Origin: a virus
Virus record (IMG/VR): IMGVR_UViG_3300030380_000295
Location: 1 to 54,166 of that record
Length of the DNA stretch: 54,166 nt
Direction: 5' to 3' (one strand)
Part shown: positions 1 to 7,266 of the stretch, in pieces
Position numbering within the stretch: position 1 is the first letter of the stretch
Layout of the letters: every line of letters begins with the position of its first letter
Program-made: the position numbers and the translations under genes
Notes under the pieces: model-generated
What the model was told of the DNA's origin: nothing
The model's database searches: none
The model's input: the letters and a program-made list of their open reading frames with translations, nothing else

Positions 1-100
1 TACCACCATTCTTAATAGATATAGCACCTTGAGAAATACTAACTCCATCTGAACCACCAAAGGTAGCTGTACCTGTTACTGCAGGTGAAGAAATAGTAGG
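1..100. repeat. Terminal overlap with the window end (contig closure)
   Basis: Positions 3-100 are identical to 54069-54166. Position 1 also matches 54067 and position 2 differs (a versus g), a synonymous change in a glycine codon. The repeat lies inside a fibre gene whose frame stays open across the joint, so it most simply reflects a circular or circularly permuted assembly. Because the fibre carries diverged internal repeats (a similar segment lies near 190-290), collapse of a real internal repeat is the alternative. Confidence 0.8.
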
Positions 101-1513
101 AGTTGTTAATGTTTTGTTTGTTAAAGTATCTGTAGTTGTTCTACCTACTAATGTATCTGTTGTAGCAGGAAGAGTTATTGTTACATTACCACTGAACGCT
201 GAGTGTGCAGGAGCTTGTAGTCTTGCATAGTGTGCGTTAGAAGACTCACAGTAAAAATCTACATATGACTGTGTACCACCATTTTTAATCTTAATTCCAC
301 CTTGCTCAAGAACTATACCATTTGTAGAGCCACCACCGACTCCAATAGATGTAGTAATCTCTAAAGCTGCAGGTAAAGCAAAGTCTAATGTATTATCTGA
401 ATCTTCATAAGTAACTGATATATTAGATTCTGTGTTAGAGGTAACCATAGCTCCAACAGTATCAGAAATAGTTTCTGCTAATGTAACACCACCTATAGTA
501 ATTGCATCAGCTTCTAATGTACCATCTATGTCTGCATCACCACTAATATCTAATGTGGCTGCATCTAACTCACCACTGATAGTTATATTTCTACCACCAG
601 TTATGTCTTTGTTTGAATCTGTAATTATAGCTTTACTTGCTATAACTGTTCCGTTTGTTATACCATCTATAAGATTAATGTCTGCAGCACTTGCTGTAAC
701 ACCATCAAGTATATTAAGTTCTGAAGTAGTTGCAGTTACTCCATCTAACAGATTAATCTCTGCTGCTGTCGATGTAACTCCGTCAAGTATATTGAGTTCT
801 GCTGTTGTAGATGTGACACCATCGAGTAAATTTAGTTCGGCTGCTGTAGATGTAACACCATCAAGGATGTTTAGTTCAGCAGCAGTTGATGTAATTGCTG
901 TACCATTGAAGTTAATACCATCTAGGTAAGCTATACCATCAATGTATAAGTCTTTCCATTCTTGGGTAGAACTTCCTAAGTCATATGTATTATCATCATC
1001 AGGTATTATGTTTGAGTCTACGTCAGCTCCAAAGACTACATTGTCTGAAGCAGCATCACCAAGAGTAAGTGTACCACCATTAAAAGTTGTTGTTCCTGTT
1101 ACTGTTAAGTTACCACCAACAGCTACATTACCTGTTGTGGTTATTGAATCTATATATGCATCTTTGAAATATAGTGAAGATGTTCCTAAGTCTACATCAC
1201 TATCTGTTACTGGTAATACAGCTCCATCTTGAATTCTTATTTGCTCTACTGCTGCAGAAGAAACTTCTACAAAGACTCCCCATCTGTTGTTTGTACTATC
1301 TACTTCTATTTTATTTAAGAAATCTAAATCTCCAATCTTAAATATATTACCACCTTGTCCGGCTGTGCCATCGTGTCTGTGCCCTGTAGAGCTTGCACTG
1401 CTAGAACTGTAAGCAAATGCATTAACTAATTGATTGTATTCATTGTTGAATAACGCAGCAGTTATAGTATCTCCATCTGCAAACGAACTCTGTCGTGTAT
1501 ATGTTTGTGCCAT
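1..1513 (-). CDS. Large tail fibre, N-terminal part (continues at 54166)
   Basis: Reads from ATG at 1513 (MAQTYTRQSSFADGD) to the window edge without a stop, and continues in the same frame into 51329-54166. If the ends are joined the protein is about 1416 residues. Residues 1-45 are probably the virion-attachment end. Between about 660 and 895 lie six near-identical 14-residue units of the type TSTAAELNILDGV, a short repeat common in marine phage fibres and expected to form an extended trimeric shaft. Downstream come modules with IKNGGTQSYVDF and LPATTDTLVGRTT. It lies directly behind the 535-aa tail protein. Fibre identity is secure from composition and position; the receptor is unknown. 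Confidence 0.85.
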   Translation of the reverse strand, partial: MAQTYTRQSSFADGDTITAALFNNEYNQLVNAFAYSSSSASSTGHRHDGTAGQGGNIFKIGDLDFLNKIEVDSTNNRWGVFVEVSSAAVEQIRIQDGAVLPVTDSDVDLGTSSLYFKDAYIDSITTTGNVAVGGNLTVTGTTTFNGGTLTLGDAASDNVVFGADVDSNIIPDDDNTYDLGSSTQEWKDLYIDGIAYLDGINFNGTAITSTAAELNILDGVTSTAAELNLLDGVTSTTAELNILDGVTSTAAEINLLDGVTATTSELNILDGVTASAADINLIDGITNGTVIASKAIITDSNKDITGGRNITISGELDAATLDISGDADIDGTLEADAITIGGVTLAETISDTVGAMVTSNTESNISVTYEDSDNTLDFALPAALEITTSIGVGGGSTNGIVLEQGGIKIKNGGTQSYVDFYCESSNAHYARLQAPAHSAFSGNVTITLPATTDTLVGRTTTDTLTNKTLTTPTISSPAVTGTATFGGSDGVSISQGAISIKNGG

Positions 1514-1516
1514 TTA

Positions 1517-3124
1517 TTATCTCCTGCCTGAAGGTACGTAATTTATATAAAGTCCATTAATGGTATATGGAGCTTTCGTATCATCACTAATTACTGTAAA
1601 ACTATTACTATGTCCACTACCTTGTAGTGCAACTCTTGTTAAAGGATTTTCTGCTCCACCAAATACGTTTGTATTAAATAAAGCTTCACCTAATATTGAT
1701 GGTGGGTCTATAATTCCTAAATCAAAAGGGTTTGGTGGTTGTGGAATATCGGTACTACCATAATCGAATCTAACTTGAACATCTGGTTCTACAACACCTT
1801 CTGCACTTGCAGAGACTTTTAAATAATGTAAAGTCTTTAATGTTCCTAAATCTCCATAGTCATAGTCTGGAGTTGCATAACGTGCTAAAATACTAGAGCC
1901 ATCAAATGTATTCCCAGTATCATGTTGATAAATGTACCCTTCAGTATCTCCATGATAATACTGTTCAACATTATTACTGTCAAACCCTGATCCAATAGCA
2001 GTAACTTCTAAACTTCTTGTTTCAGACCATTGAAATCCTTCAGGTCTTAGTGTTCCTATAATTCCTTTTTGTTGTGTCTGTTCTAGACTATCATTACAAT
2101 AAAATAATCTATATTGCGATTTATCTCTTAGTACAACGCTACTTATTATAAAGCTATTAATGCTTTCTGTCAAGTCTGTAACTAATGGTTGTATAGCCTT
2201 ACTTACAGTTCCTAATTCAACGTCACCAATTCTTGCTGTACCTGCAACTGTTCTTAGTCCATCAGGTGCTAAAAATATTAAGTCACCACCAATCTCTTGA
2301 ATACTGTAGCCACTTAAACAACCTACGTTTTTTGTAACTGGTACTATTGCAATATTACTTGCATCATTTATATTTATAAGTTTAAATATACTGTTTGTAC
2401 AAAATATAAATAACTCATTACGGAAACCTTTAATACCTTCTATTTGGTCTTCTAGTACTATTGAACCTGAACCGCTTCCACTAAAACTTGTTGGGTCTAA
2501 AGTAGAACTATAAAATACTGTATTTAAGTTATCTTCTACTCCTCCAACAATTAAATGTTTATCGTGAGTTGTAACATATTTTGCATGTTTAGTTCCAGTG
2601 ACGGTAATTTCTTCTGCAAAAAATGTTCTAGTACTTAAGTTTCCTGCCCCCTCCATTCTAAATAGATAAGGTTTATTTGCACCATCTGATATAATAACTT
2701 GACCATAATCAAATGTAGCACCATCAAACAATGTAAATTGACACTGCCCTTGTCCAGTTCTAGTAAGTGTACTACGTCCTGTAAATGCTGTATGATTGTC
2801 TCCACTTCCAGATACAGAAGCTCTTCCTATGTTTAACCAATTCTGTCCATCGTTACTAAAAAATATACCAGTACCTGCAGTAACTATAACACCATCAGCA
2901 TAAGTAAACGTACCTAGTATATTAGTTGCACCACCAGTAGGTCTTGTTGCATTAGTAGTACCAAATTTTTGATAGCCATTAATACGTCTATATCCACCCT
3001 CTGTAGATACTTCAAAGTTTCTAAGTTCTCTAGCTACACCGGGAGTTCTTAATAAGTCTATTGAGTTAGCAGACTTAACTAAACCACCATCACATGCAAC
3101 TGTATAAGGTTGCGATTGTGCCAC
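1517..3124 (-). CDS. Podoviral tail-hub / stabilisation protein (P22 gp10-like)
   Basis: The 535-aa product begins MAQSQPYTVACDGGLV and has an early RNFEVSTEGGYRRINGYQKF segment typical of podovirus tail proteins that build the tail tube or plug the portal channel. The rest is beta-rich with repeated short strands and no membrane segment. Its start overlaps the end of the 255-aa adaptor gene by one base, and the large fibre follows, the usual order adaptor - hub - fibre. Assignment to the P22 gp10-like family rests on recognition of the N-terminal pattern and position. A T7 gp12-like label is the alternative. Confidence 0.7.
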   Translation of the reverse strand: MAQSQPYTVACDGGLVKSANSIDLLRTPGVARELRNFEVSTEGGYRRINGYQKFGTTNATRPTGGATNILGTFTYADGVIVTAGTGIFFSNDGQNWLNIGRASVSGSGDNHTAFTGRSTLTRTGQGQCQFTLFDGATFDYGQVIISDGANKPYLFRMEGAGNLSTRTFFAEEITVTGTKHAKYVTTHDKHLIVGGVEDNLNTVFYSSTLDPTSFSGSGSGSIVLEDQIEGIKGFRNELFIFCTNSIFKLININDASNIAIVPVTKNVGCLSGYSIQEIGGDLIFLAPDGLRTVAGTARIGDVELGTVSKAIQPLVTDLTESINSFIISSVVLRDKSQYRLFYCNDSLEQTQQKGIIGTLRPEGFQWSETRSLEVTAIGSGFDSNNVEQYYHGDTEGYIYQHDTGNTFDGSSILARYATPDYDYGDLGTLKTLHYLKVSASAEGVVEPDVQVRFDYGSTDIPQPPNPFDLGIIDPPSILGEALFNTNVFGGAENPLTRVALQGSGHSNSFTVISDDTKAPYTINGLYINYVPSGRR

Positions 3125-3891
3125 TAGAAGTATCTCCTATCATCTGTAAAGTAAGTCGGTGATGGATTAAGAAGATTAGATTTCATCTGTCTCATACCTT
3201 TTTTATAATCATCCATAGCAAAAGCTGCTTGTTGTGGGCTTTCTTTAAATTGCCATACGTAATATCTAGCTCGTGAAGTTATTACATTCGCATACTGATC
3301 TGGTAATATAATTTCATCACTAAAAGCTGATAGTGCAGTAGGTGCATTATAAGCATAAAAATGTACGTTATAAACTTTGTCGGGGATAGGACTTAATCCA
3401 AATTTACGATGATCTGGACTACGAATAACATATTTAGGCTGTCCATATTGTTGAGTATCTGCATCATCATTATTTTCTGCATCTCTTAAATATCTTGTCC
3501 AATCCTCTAAAGTAATAAATTTTAAACCCTGTGAAACGTAAGGAGCTGTTTCTCCACTTACATTAATTGTGGTAAGATAAAAATCATCCCAGTCTACTGA
3601 TGAATAGTCAGTGGTAATACTAGAACTTCCTTCTTTTAAAGTGTACCATCTTGTACCTGCTGTAGTTGCTACAGTAACATTCCCATAAAAAGGATCAGTT
3701 CCTCCACTTGCTGCAACTGCAAAAAATGGAAGTTGTGGTTCTTCATTAGCAATGTCGTTTAAAGATTTGTTAATAGAATTTTTAACAAAGTTTTGTATTC
3801 CTGTTGCAGTAGCAAACGTAGACGAAGTTAATTCAATTTCATTTAGTTCTCTAAGAACATCGTTTGTTAGTGTCAGGAATGTTGTTGCCAT
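3124..3891 (-). CDS. Head-to-tail adaptor / tail tubular protein
   Basis: The 255-aa product starts MATTFLTLTNDVLRELNEIE, a helical N-terminus typical of podoviral adaptor proteins (T7 gp11 / P22 gp4-like), and ends in a helical LLNPSPTYFTDDRRYF tail. The middle has short tryptophan-rich strands (WYTLKEGSSSITTDYSSVDW). It sits between capsid-proximal small genes and the tail hub, where the adaptor that docks under the portal is normally encoded. No catalytic motif is visible. Confidence 0.7.
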   Translation of the reverse strand: MATTFLTLTNDVLRELNEIELTSSTFATATGIQNFVKNSINKSLNDIANEEPQLPFFAVAASGGTDPFYGNVTVATTAGTRWYTLKEGSSSITTDYSSVDWDDFYLTTINVSGETAPYVSQGLKFITLEDWTRYLRDAENNDDADTQQYGQPKYVIRSPDHRKFGLSPIPDKVYNVHFYAYNAPTALSAFSDEIILPDQYANVITSRARYYVWQFKESPQQAAFAMDDYKKGMRQMKSNLLNPSPTYFTDDRRYF

Positions 3892-4067
3892 TATTTTTTA
3901 CCTTTAGCTTTTTTCTGTGCTGTTTTACTTAATTGATTAAAATGAAAAACCGGTTTACTTGTTTTTGTATGAGTTTTATTAGAGTGGACTTTACCATCAG
4001 GCATTTTATGTGTACTGCCTTTAAACTCTTTACCATCTCTAAAATAATGTTTTACACCTTTAGCCAT
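3891..4067 (-). CDS. Small basic protein, 58 aa
   Basis: ATG at 4067 to TAA at 3891, beginning MAKGVKHYFRDGKEF and ending lysine-rich (KTAQKKAKGKK). The stop overlaps the next start by one base (TAATG). The reading matches the compact spacing of its neighbours. It sits between capsid and adaptor genes, so it may be a minor virion or DNA-binding protein. The function is not recognised. Confidence 0.7.
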   Translation of the reverse strand: MAKGVKHYFRDGKEFKGSTHKMPDGKVHSNKTHTKTSKPVFHFNQLSKTAQKKAKGKK

Positions 4068-4069
4068 GA

Positions 4070-4216
4070 TTAATTAGGATTTTTAAAATCAACTAAACCA
4101 CCATCGGTGTACATCATACGTGTTTTACCACCATCCATTTTTTTCTTTCTTGCTTTTGAAGCAGCAGCTTTACCTGCTTTATCATAAGAATATTTTTTTC
4201 CATTTACCATTGGCAT
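4070..4216 (-). CDS. Small basic protein, 48 aa
   Basis: ATG at 4216, preceded by GGAGAAATATT as a ribosome binding site, to TAA at 4070. The product starts MPMVNGKKYSYDKAGKAAA, is rich in lysine, and ends in a TDGGLVDFKNPN segment. It lies two bases before the 58-aa gene and just past the terminator behind the capsid gene. The 'DGG' style tail resembles short marine phage structural proteins. The function is unknown. Confidence 0.65.
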   Translation of the reverse strand: MPMVNGKKYSYDKAGKAAASKARKKKMDGGKTRMMYTDGGLVDFKNPN

Positions 4217-4241
4217 AATATTTCTCCAGTTAATATATTAG

Positions 4242-4288
4242 TTAAAAGTGTAAGGGGGAAGCGAACACCTGATTCCTTCCCCACTTAC
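4242..4288 (-). terminator. Intrinsic terminator behind the capsid gene
   Basis: On the minus strand a 12-bp stem (GTAAG, a bulged T, GGGGAAG paired with CTTCCCC and CTTAC; arms 4276-4288 and 4250-4261) closes a 14-base loop and is followed by ACTTTT. It begins 8 bases after the capsid stop codon. It probably raises capsid mRNA over downstream tail mRNA by partial termination. Confidence 0.85.
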
Positions 4289-4295
4289 GGATTGC

Positions 4296-5285
4296 TTAGT
4301 CTACTACATAGAAAGCAGATGCTAGAGCTTCTGGTCTAAGTACTTCCGCACCATAGACATGAAGACCTCTAACTATATCACCAAATGAATCTGGATCACG
4401 AATGACCTCAGTTGATGTTATAGCTTGAGCAGTAGCTGTAGACGATATGTGTCCTGCTAATACTTTACCAGTAGCGTTAGACGTACTAGCAACGTTATTA
4501 GATTTGTACATATCAAATCCACGTAGTTTACCACTAGCAACTAAACCATTTCTCAATGATCCTTGACCTGCATTGAAGTCAACAGATAGTAGTTTAGAAC
4601 CAGATTGTGAAAGCTCTTCGTAGAACGAAGGTGGTGCTAAGAACCATCTTCCTTCTTCAGGTATGCTTTGGTCATCTAGTAATCTAGCCATTCTAGCCAT
4701 AAGGTCTAGAGCATCTACACCAGTTCCGTCAGAACCTAAAAGGTCTACAGAATTAGTAGCGTGAGCTAGTGTTGCATCAGCAGTAGAGCTGTCTGAACCA
4801 ATAACGTGGTCAGGTGAACTTGACGATACACCTGCAAACATTTCAGCAATAACTCCTGCATCAAATGCATCTCTCAATGCATAAGCAGCAGATGAACTAG
4901 CTACTTCTTTAAAGTTCACGTGAGACATTGAAGTTTCAATATCATCAACGATGAATTTAAAAGCGTTAGCTACGTCAACGACCATAGTAAGTTCTTGGTC
5001 AGTCAATGCTGTTTTAGTTACGTTAGCACCTCTCTCATATTGATAGACGGTGATTTCCGGTTCTTTAATGATTCTTACAGTATCTCCGAAAGCAGATATT
5101 TCTCCTGAGTAATCAGTATTAGTGATTGCTTCTGCTACCGAAGCTTTTCTGAAAAAGTTTAAAACCTTTTTAGAATAGACTTTCGGTAAGAAAAAGGAGT
5201 TAGTCTGACCACTTACGGAATTACCAAAGTTACCATTAGTATCAGTTGATTGCTCAAATAGAGCATCAGATTGATTAAATGCCAT
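4296..5285 (-). CDS. Major capsid protein
   Basis: The 329-aa product follows the scaffold gene and precedes a strong terminator, the standard place for a podoviral capsid gene. The N-terminal segment (FLPKVYSKKVLNFFRKASV) and the following GDTVRIIKEPEITVYQYERG strand pattern match the HK97-fold T7-like capsid proteins of marine podoviruses. Later a WFLAPPSFYEEL segment and a C-terminal VIRDPDSFGDIVRGLHVYGAEV are typical of the P domain. There is a clear ribosome binding site (AAGGAGAATAATT before ATG). Confidence 0.9.
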   Translation of the reverse strand: MAFNQSDALFEQSTDTNGNFGNSVSGQTNSFFLPKVYSKKVLNFFRKASVAEAITNTDYSGEISAFGDTVRIIKEPEITVYQYERGANVTKTALTDQELTMVVDVANAFKFIVDDIETSMSHVNFKEVASSSAAYALRDAFDAGVIAEMFAGVSSSSPDHVIGSDSSTADATLAHATNSVDLLGSDGTGVDALDLMARMARLLDDQSIPEEGRWFLAPPSFYEELSQSGSKLLSVDFNAGQGSLRNGLVASGKLRGFDMYKSNNVASTSNATGKVLAGHISSTATAQAITSTEVIRDPDSFGDIVRGLHVYGAEVLRPEALASAFYVVD

Positions 5286-5314
5286 AATTATTCTCCTTGA
5301 ATATTATATTTTGG

Positions 5315-6187
5315 TTATCCAATAATTCTACCTTCCTCTAGGGCTTTGTCGATTTCACTTTCGAGTCTATCGTACTCATCCATAGATAAGGCAGCAATTT
5401 CCTGTTGTGTCCAAATCTTAGGTTCAGTTACGTCTGCAGGTTTGGTAGTCTTAGTAGATACTAAATCTGCTGCATCTGTCCTTGATTTGGTAGGAGTTGA
5501 TTTTTCAGGCACGATTCCATTTTCAGCTTTAAAAAGATCGATGGCTTTACTTGCAAGAGTTGCATTGTTTGGATTATTATAAATCCAATCTTTGATCTCT
5601 TCTGGTTGATTATCTGCCCAATCATGGAATGCATCACTACTTCTAAGTTCATCAAAGTCAGGATGTTTATTCAACAAATCTTTCTCTGCTTCTCTTTTTA
5701 ATATTTCTGATTCACGATTCTGCATTGCATCTAATCTTTCTTGCAGTGTTGCAAGTTTCTCTTCACTTTGCAGATGGGCTACGGATTCAACCACTTCATA
5801 AACATCAGGATATTGAGATTTAAATTGTTCTAGTTCTTCGGGAGTTTTAGGAGCTACATACTCAGGCTGCGTTTCTGTAACCTTTTGTAATAACTCTTGT
5901 TCTCGAGTTCTAAAATTATTTAAACTATTATCATAATGTTTTTTTAAGTCATCATATCTTTTTTTGTAATCTGGACGTTTATGAGTTTGTTCTTTAGTTG
6001 GAGCAGGTTCTGCATTCACAGGTGCTGCCTCTTCTTCTGAACTTACTTGTGGACGTTCAAAAAACAATCCTTCTGCCGTATCTCCATGTTTAGGCATTAC
6101 ATTATCTGTGTGCCATGTTTTTTTCTGGTTATACGGATTTGGTGTTGCTTCTACGGATTCCTCCTGTATTTGTTCAACTTCTGTCAT
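5315..6187 (-). CDS. Capsid scaffolding protein
   Basis: The 290-aa protein is strongly charged and helical, with a long coiled-coil segment around residues 75-170 (DYKKRYDDLKKHYDNSLNNF, then glutamate- and glutamine-rich heptads) and a proline-rich N-terminus. It lies just upstream of the capsid gene, where T7 gp9-like scaffolds are found. The charged C-terminal helix (YDRLESEIDKALEEGRIIG) would be the capsid-binding end. The ribosome binding site is AAGGAGAACCAAA. Confidence 0.8.
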   Translation of the reverse strand: MTEVEQIQEESVEATPNPYNQKKTWHTDNVMPKHGDTAEGLFFERPQVSSEEEAAPVNAEPAPTKEQTHKRPDYKKRYDDLKKHYDNSLNNFRTREQELLQKVTETQPEYVAPKTPEELEQFKSQYPDVYEVVESVAHLQSEEKLATLQERLDAMQNRESEILKREAEKDLLNKHPDFDELRSSDAFHDWADNQPEEIKDWIYNNPNNATLASKAIDLFKAENGIVPEKSTPTKSRTDAADLVSTKTTKPADVTEPKIWTQQEIAALSMDEYDRLESEIDKALEEGRIIG

Positions 6188-6202
6188 TTTGGTTCTCCTT
6201 AA

Positions 6203-6275
6203 GGGCTTGTGCTATTTCCAAGGTAGCCTATTCTAAAAACGTCTTTTTTATTAGGGGCTTGTCTTACAAGGTAGC
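6203..6275. repeat. Duplicated GGGCTTGT...CAAGGTAGC element
   Basis: The 138-base gap ahead of the scaffold gene holds two related units, 6203-6227 and 6255-6275, each starting GGGCTTGT and ending CAAGGTAGC. The second forms a CTTGT-CTT-ACAAG hairpin. A third GTAGCCTA fragment lies at 6311. No gene is seen here. It may be an RNA processing or stability element of the capsid transcript. Confidence 0.45.
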
Positions 6276-6325
6276 TAAAGGTTATAAATTGGTAGGGGTT
6301 ACTGACGTAAGTAGCCTACCGGTTG

Positions 6326-7036
6326 TTAGCTTCTGACGTAAGCTCTGGTAGAAAGCATAGACTTTTTAAGTTCGTCACCCACTAAATCATCTTCCTCTTT
6401 TATCATCGCTTGACTACCTACAGTTTCTTTCGTCACTCTAATGTCTTGCGTTTGAGGTTCGGGTTGAGCTTTATAAACAGTCTCATCTTCTTCCATTACA
6501 CCGCCATCAGCCATATCTCGTCTTCCATCTGCAGCAGCTTCTGCTTGTTTCATCATAGACATTAAAGTGTCTTCTCCGATTTCTTCAGTTGCTTTTGCAG
6601 TAAAGACGAATTCCCCATCCGATAGCCTTGCGGGTATCGAATCGGACCTACCAGTTCCCGGACCTTCTACAGTACCAGAACCAGTAAATTCTGTTGCACT
6701 CTCGACTACTTGATCAAATAACTCACTGAGTCTATCATCTTTTTCGAGAGCATCTATTAAATAATTTCTATCTTCATTAGACAATGTTTCTTCTACAACA
6801 TAGTCTACATAATCTTCTTCCATTTCTTCGTCAGGAAGCATAGGTTGTTCTTGTTCCATTGGCATAGGTTGTTCTTCAACTTTAGCAGGTGCTACAGATA
6901 TTGCAAGTGCATTCATCTGATCATCTATTTCTCCACCTTCTGCTTTCTTTACTCGTAGTATAGCAAAGTCTTCACCACTAATCTTGCCATCTTTATTAGT
7001 ATCTAATTTTTTTTGTTTACCTTTTAACTTTGCCAT
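6326..7036 (-). CDS. Acidic structural protein with an EF-hand loop
   Basis: The 236-aa, strongly acidic protein has a canonical-looking 12-residue calcium loop near residues 12-24 (DTNKDGKISGED: Asp1, Asn3, Asp5, Gly6, Ile8, Asp12). Around residues 120-150 is the motif GTGRSDSIPARLSDGEFVFT, which recurs in many phage virion-associated proteins beside portal and capsid genes. Its ATG overlaps the preceding stop codon (TAATG). The role is unknown; a minor capsid or portal-associated factor is likely. Confidence 0.75.
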   Translation of the reverse strand: MAKLKGKQKKLDTNKDGKISGEDFAILRVKKAEGGEIDDQMNALAISVAPAKVEEQPMPMEQEQPMLPDEEMEEDYVDYVVEETLSNEDRNYLIDALEKDDRLSELFDQVVESATEFTGSGTVEGPGTGRSDSIPARLSDGEFVFTAKATEEIGEDTLMSMMKQAEAAADGRRDMADGGVMEEDETVYKAQPEPQTQDIRVTKETVGSQAMIKEEDDLVGDELKKSMLSTRAYVRS

Positions 7037-7266
7037 TAGTCTTCCTTTCTATTTAGTGTTACTTTTACTTCTTCTTTAAGTTTACTCAATGTTTCCACTA
7101 AAGCCCACTTCCCCCGGTTGAGGAACAATTCCTGTTCCGATGTTGCCACCACCAGACCCTGTACGGTCAAGTTCTTCTGGTGATTGAGGTGGTCCTGTAG
7201 GGCTTCCCATGCCTGCGGGTTGTTGACCAGTGGGAGGAGTTTCTTCGCCTGTTGTTTGCTGAGCAT
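7036..7266 (-). CDS. Small protein overlapping the portal 3' end
   Basis: The 76-aa product starts MLSKQQAKKLLPLVNNPQAW. It overlaps the portal gene by 185 bases in another frame, yet resembles a small helical protein (PQAWEALQDHLNH... then RGKWALVETLSKLKEEV) that often sits after the portal gene in marine podoviruses. It ends TAATG with the following start, which argues for translational coupling. A chance overlap is possible because so much lies inside another gene. Confidence 0.6.
   Translation of the reverse strand: MLSKQQAKKLLPLVNNPQAWEALQDHLNHQKNLTVQGLVVATSEQELFLNRGKWALVETLSKLKEEVKVTLNRKED

Noticed and set aside
1-100. True direct terminal repeats of a linear packaged genome
   Set aside because: The repeat lies in the middle of a fibre gene in open frame and is only about 100 bases. 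Assembly overlap of a circular or permuted genome is simpler.
432-929. Long open frame on the plus strand opposite the fibre repeats
   Set aside because: It is the antisense of the repeated TSTAAELNILDGV units; repetitive codons keep the frame open. No ribosome binding site, no domain, and the opposite strand is a clear fibre gene.
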